NCBI RefSeq assembly: GCF_008369915.1
Contig: NZ_VSRN01000001.1
Location: forward strand, 5,142,501 to 5,206,500
DNA from: Dyadobacter sp. UC 10
GTDB lineage: Bacteria; Bacteroidota; Bacteroidia; Cytophagales; Spirosomataceae
DNA length: 64,000 nucleotides
Reading direction: 5' to 3'
Shown here: positions 6,614 through 15,835 of the stretch, piece after piece
Layout: each line of letters starts with the position of its first letter
How positions within the stretch are numbered: position 1 is the first letter of the stretch
Notes under the pieces: generated by a model
What the model saw: only the letters and a program-made list of their open reading frames with translations
What the model was told of the DNA's origin: nothing
The model's database searches: none
Made by a program: the position numbers and the translations under genes

Positions 6614-8713
6614 ATGTTCGTCAAACGTTTACTTACAAGCCTCCTTCTATTATCAGCGTTCAGTTTCAATCGAATCCATGCACAAAGTCCTACCGCAGCT
6701 GCCAGCAGATTCAATATTTTCGTCCTGGGTGACCTTACGCTTGCACCAAACGAAACAGAAGGGCCCATCGCGGTTGGGGGGAATTTAATTTCCAACCAGT
6801 ATCAGATCAATTTCGACAAAAAACACGGAGCGTTCTTTGTCGACGGCGTCTCAATCGGACTTGCGGTTCGCGGTGGTGTAAAACTTAACAGTGGAACCCT
6901 GCAGATCAACGGGCAGAACTATCTTAAAATCGGAAACGGAACCCCGAATGCCGCTGATTTGAACAATTTGAAAATCTGGTACAAAGACAACAACAACGCT
7001 GAATCTACGATCCGCATTACCGACGTCAGCGGCGGATGGGATAGTCAGCCAAACATCCAGCTGAATGCCAATGTAAATGATTTTAAACCTGGTCGGAAAG
7101 TGGGTGACTCTTACAATCCAATTTTTGAAAATATCTTCGGAACCGGTGGGGATCAGATCGACATTGACGGCGCTTTTATTACGCTAACTAAAAGATCAGG
7201 ACATCTGAAAGACTTAAAAGATAACCTGCCTATACTGAACCAGAATGGCGGCGTGATCGACGGCGCTGAGATGGGGCCTTATTCGAACCCCAATAAGTTT
7301 GATCAGAATCCCAGGATCAGGGTCAACCCAAACACAATCAATGTCTTAACTGTCTCGGCGGAGGTTTGGAACAGCATCAATAACATTAATTTCGATTATA
7401 TACCCTCGGGCCCGCAACTTGGCACAACCGATGAACAATATGCAGCAGGTGGTGGCAAATTCGGCCTGATCATCAACATTGTAGACTTTCCAACTTTCTG
7501 TGCATCCCGTGGAGGTAACAGCAGCATCAAATTTCCAAATGTAGGCGGTTTGTCTGACTCACAGGGTAGCTATGTGATCTACAACTTCCCTGATGCTACG
7601 AAAAAAATGACCATTACAGGCAGCGTGATACACGGAACTATATTCACTCCCCAGGCGGAGCTCATAAAAGGTAACAACGGAAATATCAACGGTCAGATTA
7701 TCGCAAAGAAATTTGCGCACAATGGCGATGAAATCCACTTCTGGCCGTTTATTCCCGCTGTTCCGGAGCCTGCCGAAAAAACAATTTCAGTAAGTGCCAG
7801 CTCCAAGTGCGAGAAAAATGCACCCTGGCTGGATTATAGTATCACTCCATCCAACTTTGACGCCACCGGTAAAACTGCCAAGATCGAATGGATTAATTCA
7901 GACGGTAAGATCGTTCATGAAGATACAGATATGCCTTTGAGCGGAAGCGTTCTTTTTCCAGGTGCATCTATCGACCTGGAGGGAAATGGAGTTGCCTGGC
8001 CCGGATTTGAGAAAAACGGCTCAAAATGGGAAGAAGTAGAGGATCGCTGGACCTCACTTCGCAAAGATGGTGCGACCATCCGCGTCACCGTAGATCCATG
8101 GAAAATTATTAACATCAAATATCCTGCTTCAACAGGAACCTGCTTCACCAGTCCTCCACCAATTACATTGCCGGTTACGCTTGCCAGCTTCACGGCAGAA
8201 AACAATAATTGTAATGCCGAGTTGAAATGGGTTGTTACTGAGGCCACTGACTTTTCTCACTTCGTAGTGGAGCGTTCAACAGACGCAAGAAACTTCCAGT
8301 CGCTTGCCCGCATCGATTACAATGCCAGCCAGAAGGAATACCGTTTTTCTGATTCGCCATTCTCTGGTGAAACTGCACCGGCAAAACATTATTACTATCG
8401 TTTGCAACAAGTTGACACCGACGAATCTTTCGATTACAGCGTAATCAGAAGCGTCGACGCAGGCAGTTGTGATGCAAGACTATCTGTTGACTTTTATCCG
8501 AACCCAACTCAGGATGAAGTAAATGTGAAAAGCTTTTCAGCTGTCAAAAAACTGGAAATCGTGAGCTTGTCCGGAAAGCAGGTTTACTTCGCCACGCCGG
8601 TACCAAACCAAATTGAATTCAAAATCAATGTGCAGGCATTTGCGCAGGGGTTATATATCGTGAACGTGGTAAATGGGGAAGGAAAGCACACTTCAAAGCT
8701 CCTGAAAAAATAG
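6614..8713 (+). CDS. Choice-of-anchor A family protein with T9SS C-terminal sorting domain
   Basis: A 699-residue exported protein. Residues 1-24 form a signal peptide ending in IHAQ. Residues about 32-390 match the choice-of-anchor A (CAA) fold, opening with FNIFVLGDLTL and the EGPIAVGGNL turn. A middle region ends at the proline-rich PPPITLPVTLASF, followed by a fibronectin-like domain common in Bacteroidota, and the last 75 residues (VDFYPNPTQDEVNV to the Lys-rich end) are a type A sorting domain read by the type IX system. It should be secreted or anchored on the cell surface. Function of CAA proteins is not established; ice-binding or adhesin roles have been proposed for similar beta-helical proteins. 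Confidence 0.82.
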   Translation: MFVKRLLTSLLLLSAFSFNRIHAQSPTAAASRFNIFVLGDLTLAPNETEGPIAVGGNLISNQYQINFDKKHGAFFVDGVSIGLAVRGGVKLNSGTLQINGQNYLKIGNGTPNAADLNNLKIWYKDNNNAESTIRITDVSGGWDSQPNIQLNANVNDFKPGRKVGDSYNPIFENIFGTGGDQIDIDGAFITLTKRSGHLKDLKDNLPILNQNGGVIDGAEMGPYSNPNKFDQNPRIRVNPNTINVLTVSAEVWNSINNINFDYIPSGPQLGTTDEQYAAGGGKFGLIINIVDFPTFCASRGGNSSIKFPNVGGLSDSQGSYVIYNFPDATKKMTITGSVIHGTIFTPQAELIKGNNGNINGQIIAKKFAHNGDEIHFWPFIPAVPEPAEKTISVSASSKCEKNAPWLDYSITPSNFDATGKTAKIEWINSDGKIVHEDTDMPLSGSVLFPGASIDLEGNGVAWPGFEKNGSKWEEVEDRWTSLRKDGATIRVTVDPWKIINIKYPASTGTCFTSPPPITLPVTLASFTAENNNCNAELKWVVTEATDFSHFVVERSTDARNFQSLARIDYNASQKEYRFSDSPFSGETAPAKHYYYRLQQVDTDESFDYSVIRSVDAGSCDARLSVDFYPNPTQDEVNVKSFSAVKKLEIVSLSGKQVYFATPVPNQIEFKINVQAFAQGLYIVNVVNGEGKHTSKLLKK

Positions 8714-8750
8714 TAATTGATCTTAAAGCGTTATGTTAACTTCTTAAAAG

Positions 8751-8778
8751 CTGCTCGCTTTCTGCGGGCAGTTTTTTT
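8751..8778 (+). terminator. Rho-independent terminator between convergent genes
   Basis: CTGCTCGC (8751-8758), five-base loop, GCGGGCAG (8764-8771), then TTTTTTT. The 8-bp stem has one T-G wobble. It ends the choice-of-anchor gene and lies just before the end of the convergent glycosyltransferase gene. Confidence 0.8.
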
Positions 8779-8792
8779 ATCCAGCCAACTCG

Positions 8793-9944
8793 CTAAACCA
8801 ATTTGCGGCCCTTCCAGTTATATGCAGGCTTTTGCGCAGCCAGGCCAAAAAAGCATACGTAGAATGGATAGATCATTTGGGTGACGGGAATAAATACGAT
8901 AGAGCCTGCCTTACCCAGAAAACGCAATACACTACTCAGAAAAAGCCATTCAGGCAGGTTCTTGAATGCCAGCATCGCCAGAAAGCTGCCTGTGTCAAGC
9001 TTCCCGGAAATCCATAAAGTACCACTTAGTATTACTGAGAAATTGCAAGCGAAAACATATATGGCCAAAACCAGCGGTGTGGGGGTTTGATAGTGCTTCC
9101 ACTTGCTGGCCCACCGTTTCCGCTGGCGAAAGAAATCGGCCCAGCGGTGATGTGGGGCAGTGGTGACGATGGCGCGCTGATCTTTGAGAAAATGAACGGA
9201 TCCGGGATATTGTGCGGCGATTTTATGCATTAAAAATTCGTCGTCTCCCGAAGCAATGTGCCTTACACCATCGTAACCGCCTACTGCGCTAAATACATCC
9301 TTTTCGTAAGCCAGGTTTGCCCCGTTACAAAGGGAAGGGTAACCTGCTTCGATCGCGCTGGCACCGCTGCCGATCAGACTCGCAAATTCTACGATCTGCA
9401 AATGATCAGTAAGATTCCCTGCCTTCGAAAACGTGACCGGCGAGCTGATCAGCTTCGCTTTCGTAGCGGCGTAATAGGTCGCAATCGCATTCAGCCAGTT
9501 GGGGCCAACGCGGCAATCACCGTCTGTGGTAACAATAAGTGAGCCTTTTGCAATGAAGATCGCGGTTTCTATCGCCCGCTTTTTAGGCGAGCTTGTAGGG
9601 GTATCCGGCAGGTTGATCAGTTGGATGTCGATTTTACTTTTTTCGGAAAACTCCTTGACCAACGCAGCCGTTGCATCAGTCGAATTGTCGTTCATTACCA
9701 GTACCTGAAACCGATCGGCCGGCAAAGTCTGATTGGCAAGGTCGGTCAGGAGCAAGAGAATATTAGCAGCTTCGTTACGGACCGGAATGATAACTGAAAC
9801 AGTAGCACCGTGTACGGTTGGCGCAGCGGCAGGAGCTTTGACTTTTGACCAAAAAAACAGTAGCAGCAACGTAAAGCAGGCGTAGCTCACCGAGAAAAGC
9901 CAGAGAAGGGGGAGAAGCCAGGGAAGTACGTATTGTTCTATCAT
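8793..9944 (-). CDS. Glycosyltransferase family 2, membrane-bound
   Basis: A 383-residue protein: an N-terminal membrane helix (about 10-32), a GT-A domain (about 47-280) and two to three C-terminal membrane helices. Motifs: VSVIIPVRNEA, the metal-binding DGD in TTDGDCR, GDDEF as the acceptor acidic motif and QRKRWASKW, the Q/RxxRW motif of processive and related GT2 enzymes. It probably transfers a sugar to a lipid or envelope polymer on the cytoplasmic face. Followed 13 bases downstream of a flippase-like gene on the same strand, so the two likely form an operon for a surface glycolipid. Substrate unknown. Confidence 0.82.
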   Translation of the reverse strand: MIEQYVLPWLLPLLWLFSVSYACFTLLLLFFWSKVKAPAAAPTVHGATVSVIIPVRNEAANILLLLTDLANQTLPADRFQVLVMNDNSTDATAALVKEFSEKSKIDIQLINLPDTPTSSPKKRAIETAIFIAKGSLIVTTDGDCRVGPNWLNAIATYYAATKAKLISSPVTFSKAGNLTDHLQIVEFASLIGSGASAIEAGYPSLCNGANLAYEKDVFSAVGGYDGVRHIASGDDEFLMHKIAAQYPGSVHFLKDQRAIVTTAPHHRWADFFRQRKRWASKWKHYQTPTPLVLAIYVFACNFSVILSGTLWISGKLDTGSFLAMLAFKNLPEWLFLSSVLRFLGKAGSIVFIPVTQMIYPFYVCFFGLAAQKPAYNWKGRKLV

Positions 9945-9957
9945 TCTTGCCCGAAAT

Positions 9958-10959
9958 TTACCTAGATGCTTTCCATTTGTACTTCCAGATCAGATAAATG
10001 CCGACCAGGATCGGGCCCAATACGTTGACGATCCAAACCATGAATGTGGCGGCGATGATCTTTTCAGGCGGCAGATTATACGATGCAAACACAACCAGCG
10101 CTGTAAATTCCCGTAACCCCAGGTCTCCCAGCACATTAATGGCGGGGATCAAGGTCTTCGCCAGGAAGATCAATGATACGCATGCAAACAGATCTGGTAA
10201 ACCGACCGGAATTTCGAAAAGCAATAGTGCAAGGACAAACTGGCTCAAAAAAACACAGTAACGCAAGGTTCCATATGCGGAGGCCCAGCGGAGTTCAGAT
10301 GCCGAATAAGTCCCTATAATGCGGATGTAAGAATGGATTTTGAGAAATATAGGTCGGCCAGGCTGCCAGTTTGTGAGCTTTTTCCTGAACCAGACTAAAA
10401 TGAAACTCAGTATAAAAATGGTAGTAATAAGTATGCTGACTGCGGATTTGGTTACCTGCGGGATAGCCAGCCGGTCCATCAACTGAAACCAGCCGATCGC
10501 GCCTGCTGCAACGGATACACTGAACTGAATTCCGTTTGAAACCAGGGCCGCACCAATTGCTTCCAGCCGCCTGTCTGATTTCAGCGCAGCCACTCTTCCG
10601 ATCGTGTCGCCGAGCTGCGCCGGTGCTGCTACACCTACTGCAAGGCCGGTAAGGGTACCCCGAAATGCTTCCCAAAAACTGATTTGCAGAACTTTTTGCG
10701 CCAGTTTCTGCCATTTCAAACTCTCCAATGCCCAGTTTACAGGAACGAGGATTAGCACCAGCATGAATAAAGCGAGATTGGTGTAAGTTAAAGCATCTCC
10801 AAAGACCTCGCTAACGTCGCCTATTCCTTTTTGTTCGTTTTGAAAAGTCTTATAAATGTAGCTCAGGATCAAAAAAGTGACTACGAGCTTGATCGCCCAG
10901 AATATGTTTAGCCTGGCGGATTTTTCTTTCGGAGGGGAGAGTTCGTTATCTTGCACCAT
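9958..10959 (-). CDS. Lysylphosphatidylglycerol synthase TM region / UPF0104 flippase-like membrane protein
   Basis: A 333-residue polytopic protein with about eight hydrophobic segments. It carries the family landmarks AQLGDTIGRV in the first third and GDLGLREFTAL near the C terminus. These domains form the flippase part of MprF and also occur alone next to glycosyltransferases, as here (13 bases before the GT2 gene in transcription order). The start codon ATG at 10957-10959 shares the four bases CATG with the divergent ruvC start, so the two 5' ends overlap with no intergenic space. Confidence 0.82.
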   Translation of the reverse strand: MVQDNELSPPKEKSARLNIFWAIKLVVTFLILSYIYKTFQNEQKGIGDVSEVFGDALTYTNLALFMLVLILVPVNWALESLKWQKLAQKVLQISFWEAFRGTLTGLAVGVAAPAQLGDTIGRVAALKSDRRLEAIGAALVSNGIQFSVSVAAGAIGWFQLMDRLAIPQVTKSAVSILITTIFILSFILVWFRKKLTNWQPGRPIFLKIHSYIRIIGTYSASELRWASAYGTLRYCVFLSQFVLALLLFEIPVGLPDLFACVSLIFLAKTLIPAINVLGDLGLREFTALVVFASYNLPPEKIIAATFMVWIVNVLGPILVGIYLIWKYKWKASR

Positions 10960-11551
10960 GATAAAATTGCAGCAGGCCGAAGTACCGGAGAAGATTATTA
11001 TCGGAGTGGATCCCGGTACTCAAGTGATGGGTTATGGTGTGATATCGGTCAAAAATCAGCAAATTTCTCTGGTTCAATATGGGGTCATTCATTTGAGCAA
11101 ATATACTACCCACGAGTTGAAGTTGAAGAAAATCTTTGAACGCATTACCCAGCTGATTGAAGACTACCTGCCCGACGAAATGGCGATTGAAGATCCGTTT
11201 TACGGAAAGAATGCACAATCAATGCTCAAATTAGGAAGGGCGCAGGGAGTGGCAATGGCAGCTGCATTGGCGCGGAATATACCGATCGTCGAGTACTCTC
11301 CCAAGAAAGTGAAACAATCGGTGACCGGCAGTGGCAGTGCTTCGAAGGAACAGGTAGCATATATGCTGGAAAAAATACTGAAAATAGAACTGAGCAGGGA
11401 ATTTATGGATGCTACCGACGGCATTGCGATTGCGATCTGCCATCAGTATCATGCCAATTCACCGGCCTCCACGGCAACCGGATCTTCGCCGAAGTCAAAA
11501 AAAGGTGGTTGGGGCGCATTCGTGAATGAAAATCCCAACCGGGTGAAATGA
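10958..11551 (+). CDS. ruvC: Crossover junction endodeoxyribonuclease RuvC
   Basis: A 197-residue Holliday junction resolvase. The four acidic catalytic residues are visible: Asp in GVDPGT, Glu in AIEDPFYGKNAQ, and two Asp in DATDGIAIAICH. Compared with E. coli RuvC it has about a dozen extra N-terminal residues and a short basic C-terminal tail (KSKKGG). I prefer ATG 10958 over a frame that extends upstream to 10877, since the upstream part would be antisense inside the flippase gene. Ends 3 bases before the convergent metallopeptidase gene ends. Confidence 0.93.
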   Translation: MIKLQQAEVPEKIIIGVDPGTQVMGYGVISVKNQQISLVQYGVIHLSKYTTHELKLKKIFERITQLIEDYLPDEMAIEDPFYGKNAQSMLKLGRAQGVAMAAALARNIPIVEYSPKKVKQSVTGSGSASKEQVAYMLEKILKIELSREFMDATDGIAIAICHQYHANSPASTATGSSPKSKKGGWGAFVNENPNRVK

Positions 11552-11554
11552 TCG

Positions 11555-14500
11555 TTATTTGATCATTTTCAGTGTTTTGACCGTGTTCCCTGCCTTCAAT
11601 CTGTAAATGTAAATTCCGTTAGGTAACCGGTTCGCATCGACTTTTGCAAAATGCCAGCCGGGTTTCATGCTTCCTTTTTTCAGCTGCATCACGTTCTGAC
11701 CGTGCAGGTTGAACATTTCCAGGTTGATTTCCACAGATGCAGGCAGATAAAATGCGATCTCAGTAGCGTTACCTGCCGGGTTTGGTGTATTTTGAAGCAA
11801 TGTGATCTCCTCAGGCCTGTCCAGATCTACAGAGATATTGGCTGATCTGTTCACACAGCCACCGGCATTTGATATAACCACCCTGTAATCACCGTTTTCC
11901 GAAGCGACGAGCGTAGGTTGGGTTGCACCTGGAATGTCAGTTCCATTCAATTGCCACTGGTAATTCTGATCCGCATTTGTGGGGACTATCAATGTCTTTT
12001 TAAACTGTCCTGTTGCTTCAACTGACACATTGATCGGGGTAGGTGCGTTTACCTCAAACTGCTGACTCTCATTGCTTTCAATTGAAGGGTTTGAGGTAAA
12101 AGTCCGGAAAGCGTACGTTCCCTTTTTCAATGAGTCGGGCAGCTGGAAACGGATCAGCCCGTTTTCATTTTCAATAGGAATGGACATTGTTATATTCGTT
12201 TGGATATTCCGGATCGCTATTGTTGTGTTGTTGCTTTTTGAGAAAGAGGAGTTGGAGGTGATGGTGGCAGTAATTTCCTCTCCGGCACAATAGCCGGCTT
12301 TGGCTTCAAAACGTTGTATTTTATTCTCCTCAAACGTATACAATTCGCCGCCGCCCGTCAGCAGGACCAGTTTGTCGTTAAAGATTTCAATATCAAAATT
12401 TTCTCTGAGGATATTTAGGCCGTCAGAATAGATGTTTGCCTTTCCTTCTTTGTAGTTGATCAAAGACTGATAGATCGTATTATTGTCGACAAAGCTGAAA
12501 GACGCCGCCCACAGCCGGTTGTTTTTATCAAAAATCACCTTGCGGATCGATTGTGCAGGAATTGCCTCTATTAACTCCCAACTGTTGCTGCCCGGATTGA
12601 ACTGCCTGACACCGAACTCACCATAAGCAAATGCATTCTTTTGATTGTCGAATACAATGCCTGCTACCTGGTAGCCCTGGGGAATGAAGGAGTGCTGCGA
12701 CCAGTTATTTTTTGCGAATTTCCAGATGTTACCCTGGTCGGTGACCGCCAAGACTTCGTCGTCGGGAGTATTGGTAATTGCCATGAATACGTTTCCTCCA
12801 AATGTGCTTTGCTCATAGAAGTACCAATTGCCCTGATCAAAACGGCCGATACCTCTGTCGGAGGTAGTGAAGAAGACTCCGCTGTTTGCTGTAATGACCC
12901 ACGGAGTATAGCCCGGTGTATAAAATTTCGTGGGCGGAGCATAGCGTTCATAAGTTTCTCCCGATTTTACCAGGATATTCTGGCCTTGATCCATCATGTA
13001 GCGGTTGCCATCTATTGCTTGTCCAAAGAAAATCAGACTGTTCGGCGACTTGCCATTTGTGCCCGACGAAGTATAACCAGTCCACTTTTTCAAGTCACGC
13101 GATTCGTAATAGCCAGCGTCTATGGTGTGAACGAACAGTCGATCCGCTGCTTTGTAAAACCTATTTCTGAACATCGCCGTAAATCCGGGATTCTGCAAAC
13201 TGGGCGAAATAGTACCCAGATATTCGAATCTCTGATCCTGAAACCCTGTATTTAACTGCGATACCGACCATTCAGTAAAAGTTTTTGGCGCCCATTTCAA
13301 CCTGGAACGCACATAGTAGGAAGTATTTTCTTCCAAAAGTGGCCTGTAAAGCATTTTGCTGGTAAACCAACTATTCAGCGTATTTGAAACAACGGAATCA
13401 CGGACGACGATATTTCTGAATTGATCGTCCGTCGCGATTTCGAGGTAACCAAAAAGCGGATCCGCATGCAGCGTGCCTTTTGACAATATTGTGGTCAACA
13501 CAGGCCGGCTGGAAACCTTTGAAACCTGATTAGCCGAACTTAGTGCATGCGTCCAGACTTGTGTGAGATTAAATCTGGTCGACCATTTACTCCAGACATC
13601 ATTCTTTCTGACACGTAAGCGAACGGAATAGGGCTTGTACCATTCATATTCATGCAAAAATGAAAACGACTGCTGCGTGCCCTGACGCGTTTCAAATGTG
13701 CGGCTATAAGCCTGATTTGCATTCACATCATTAAGCTCAATTTCGTAATCGTTGATACCAGCGGATGTGTAGAAGAAGCCGGTCATATTTTTTTCACTGA
13801 CGATCCTGACGTTGAACAGGAGCGGAGGGAGGCTGTTCTCTGAAAACGGCGCGATCGTAAAGCGAACATTTTGCGACCACGCATCTGCCTTGATGTCATT
13901 TTCCGGGCGATACCTCGCAAAATAACTCCCTTGACTCTGACCGCGCGACTGAAAATGGGCCTGTCTGACCAAGGTATCTTCCACGATCTGATTAAAGGCT
14001 TCATCTTTTGCGATCTGGACCCGGTAACGGTCGGCCCGCAATGCCGCTTTCCATTCGAAAGATGGCGTGGTAGCGGTTGCATTGGCGTCCGGATCGCGGA
14101 GTGTCAGTTCGGTTGGCGCACTGGGTTGCTCGGTAAACGCGCCTAGCTGAAACGTCTGGTCAACTTTACCCTCCGCATAATCGCGCATTAAATTTCTGCA
14201 TAGTGGGTGAAAGCTCAATACATTCCTGCAGTAGGACATAATTGATCCGTTTACATACTCTGGATACCCGTCCTCACACTCGGATGTAGATCCCTCCACA
14301 TTGGTGCAGCGGTCAATAGGGCCACCGGGCCAGGAACAACTGTGGGTATGGGGGGAGCCCAGGGTGTGCCCGAGTTCGTGAGAAAGCAGGTCTACGTCAA
14401 TGTAAGAATTATCAGGAACCGGAAAGTTGGATGTACACATGCGGTATCCGCCATAAAACCAGCCGCCACGGCAGGAAAACCCTACTACGGCATCGCGCTC

Positions 14501-14932
14501 TTCGAACCGGTTGGCTGTCCAGTAGCTCTGCACATGATAAAAATAGTCGAAATCATTAGTAAACTCGTAGGGCTCCGGCTTGTCCCAAATTTGTATGTAA
14601 GTGATCGTAAGCTTTACATTAATCTCCCGCTCGAAGATATCTGAAGCTGCTTGTATGAAGCGGTGGGCTTCCTTCGTCAGCCGGTCTTTATCCCCGTTAT
14701 AAATCTGATAAGTAGCATAATTGATATCGATACCGAGGCGGTATTCCAGTCTTTCACCGGCCGAGGTCCTTGCACGGGTGAGATCTTTAAGCTTCGCATA
14801 CTTAGTGAGGTAGACGCCAGCGAGGGAATCATTGGTCGCACAGGAAGGCGGATTCGGCTGTGAAACAGCGACTTTGGAAACTAGAATGAACAGAAAAGCC
14901 AGAAGTAATCTACTGGTAGAAGATGCATTCAT
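11555..14932 (-). CDS. Secreted metzincin-type zinc metallopeptidase with T9SS sorting domain
   Basis: An 1125-residue exported protein. Signal peptide at 1-24; a reprolysin-like peptidase domain to about residue 250 with the zinc motif HELGHTLGSPH (His185, His189, His195, Glu186) and a downstream IMSYC Met-turn. Next come fibronectin-like repeats (about 270-570), a beta-propeller-like region with repeated W and G rich blades (about 590-900), an Ig-like segment (YQWQLNGTDIPGATQPTL) and a C-terminal type A sorting domain beginning LLQNTPNPAGNATEI. Likely a surface or secreted protease released by the type IX system; substrate unknown. Monocistronic by context. Confidence 0.87.
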   Translation of the reverse strand: MNASSTSRLLLAFLFILVSKVAVSQPNPPSCATNDSLAGVYLTKYAKLKDLTRARTSAGERLEYRLGIDINYATYQIYNGDKDRLTKEAHRFIQAASDIFEREINVKLTITYIQIWDKPEPYEFTNDFDYFYHVQSYWTANRFEERDAVVGFSCRGGWFYGGYRMCTSNFPVPDNSYIDVDLLSHELGHTLGSPHTHSCSWPGGPIDRCTNVEGSTSECEDGYPEYVNGSIMSYCRNVLSFHPLCRNLMRDYAEGKVDQTFQLGAFTEQPSAPTELTLRDPDANATATTPSFEWKAALRADRYRVQIAKDEAFNQIVEDTLVRQAHFQSRGQSQGSYFARYRPENDIKADAWSQNVRFTIAPFSENSLPPLLFNVRIVSEKNMTGFFYTSAGINDYEIELNDVNANQAYSRTFETRQGTQQSFSFLHEYEWYKPYSVRLRVRKNDVWSKWSTRFNLTQVWTHALSSANQVSKVSSRPVLTTILSKGTLHADPLFGYLEIATDDQFRNIVVRDSVVSNTLNSWFTSKMLYRPLLEENTSYYVRSRLKWAPKTFTEWSVSQLNTGFQDQRFEYLGTISPSLQNPGFTAMFRNRFYKAADRLFVHTIDAGYYESRDLKKWTGYTSSGTNGKSPNSLIFFGQAIDGNRYMMDQGQNILVKSGETYERYAPPTKFYTPGYTPWVITANSGVFFTTSDRGIGRFDQGNWYFYEQSTFGGNVFMAITNTPDDEVLAVTDQGNIWKFAKNNWSQHSFIPQGYQVAGIVFDNQKNAFAYGEFGVRQFNPGSNSWELIEAIPAQSIRKVIFDKNNRLWAASFSFVDNNTIYQSLINYKEGKANIYSDGLNILRENFDIEIFNDKLVLLTGGGELYTFEENKIQRFEAKAGYCAGEEITATITSNSSFSKSNNTTIAIRNIQTNITMSIPIENENGLIRFQLPDSLKKGTYAFRTFTSNPSIESNESQQFEVNAPTPINVSVEATGQFKKTLIVPTNADQNYQWQLNGTDIPGATQPTLVASENGDYRVVISNAGGCVNRSANISVDLDRPEEITLLQNTPNPAGNATEIAFYLPASVEINLEMFNLHGQNVMQLKKGSMKPGWHFAKVDANRLPNGIYIYRLKAGNTVKTLKMIK

Positions 14933-15073
14933 AAATGGATTGACGAACGAAAGGAAACGGGTGAGTTATAATAATGTCCAAGATAGGACAATAACTGTGA
15001 TTGAATCGTTGCCTCATTTTAATTTGAATATTAAAAAATTTTAATGGTACTGAGCCAATAATTGATGCAATAA

Positions 15074-15085
15074 TTCAAACGTTTG
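15074..15085. promoter_or_regulatory. TetR operator, first palindrome
   Basis: CAAACGTTTG at 15076-15085 is a perfect 10-bp palindrome, preceded by TT and followed by TTTGA. It carries the same half-site (TTCAAACG) as the longer palindrome 10 bases downstream, so the two probably form a double operator for the TetR regulator encoded at 15191. Confidence 0.55.
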
Positions 15086-15094
15086 TTTGATTTT

Positions 15095-15112
15095 TTCAAA
15101 CGATCGTTTGAA
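15095..15112. promoter_or_regulatory. TetR operator, perfect 18-bp palindrome
   Basis: TTCAAACGATCGTTTGAA reads the same on both strands. Such AACG/CGTT-cored palindromes in front of tetR genes are typical operators. Its right end supplies a TTG, and TATTTTG follows about 20 bases later, so the site probably overlaps the -33 region of the efflux operon promoter. It could also act on the divergent metallopeptidase gene. Confidence 0.65.
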
Positions 15113-15190
15113 TTTTGACTTTTAATCAGTTTATTTTGTCTTGCCATTCAGCAAAAGTAAAACATAACAAGTTGCTGATGAGATAGATAA

Positions 15191-15835
15191 ATGGAATACA
15201 ACGCAAAACAAGTACAGATTATAGAGGTGGCCGAACGACTTTTTGCAAAGAAGGGTTTCGCCGGGACCTCCGTACGTGACATTGCCCAGGAAGCGGACGT
15301 GAACGTGTCGATGATCTCCTATTATTTCGGGTCAAAGGAAAAACTGATCGAGGCACTGTTCCAGCTGAGAATGGCAGAGTCCAGAAGCCGGCTTGAAATG
15401 CTGCTCACCGACGGAGAACTGAGTCCAATGCAAAAGATCAATATGCTGATTGATAGTGTAATAGATCGATTGATGGGGAATCAGTGCTTTCATAATATCA
15501 TGATGCGGGAAGCACTTACTTCCGAGCGAAATGCTGCGATTTCTGAACATATCATGAATCTGAAACTAAGTAATGTAGCGCTCATGCAGCGACTCATTCA
15601 GGAAGGCCAGGAGGCTGGTGTCTTCCGCGATGACATTGATATGAGCCTGATGAGCACCACACTTTACGGGACAGTCAATTACGCTATTGCTACCCAGGAC
15701 TTTTACAAGAAAATCAACAACCTGGAATCGATGAACCAGGAGGAATTTCAGAAATACCTGAAACGCAAACTAAGCCAGCATTTAAAAAGCTTATTTAAAT
15801 CGACAGTAACAAATGAACACCACAATCATAATTAG
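15191..15835 (+). CDS. TetR/AcrR family transcriptional regulator
   Basis: A 214-residue repressor. N-terminal helix-turn-helix at about residues 8-55 (AERLFAKKGFAGTSVRDIA, then NVSMISYYFGSKEKL) and a helical ligand-binding domain after it. It heads an efflux operon, and its 3' end overlaps the TolC-family gene by 23 bases. Two matching palindromes lie 80-120 bases upstream. The likely role is repression of the pump until a substrate binds; the ligand is unknown. Confidence 0.9.
   Translation: MEYNAKQVQIIEVAERLFAKKGFAGTSVRDIAQEADVNVSMISYYFGSKEKLIEALFQLRMAESRSRLEMLLTDGELSPMQKINMLIDSVIDRLMGNQCFHNIMMREALTSERNAAISEHIMNLKLSNVALMQRLIQEGQEAGVFRDDIDMSLMSTTLYGTVNYAIATQDFYKKINNLESMNQEEFQKYLKRKLSQHLKSLFKSTVTNEHHNHN

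Noticed and set aside
12641-13255. 204-residue open frame on the plus strand inside the metallopeptidase gene
   Set aside because: It lies antisense to a well-supported 1125-residue protein with continuous domains; composition is not protein-like and no motif is seen.
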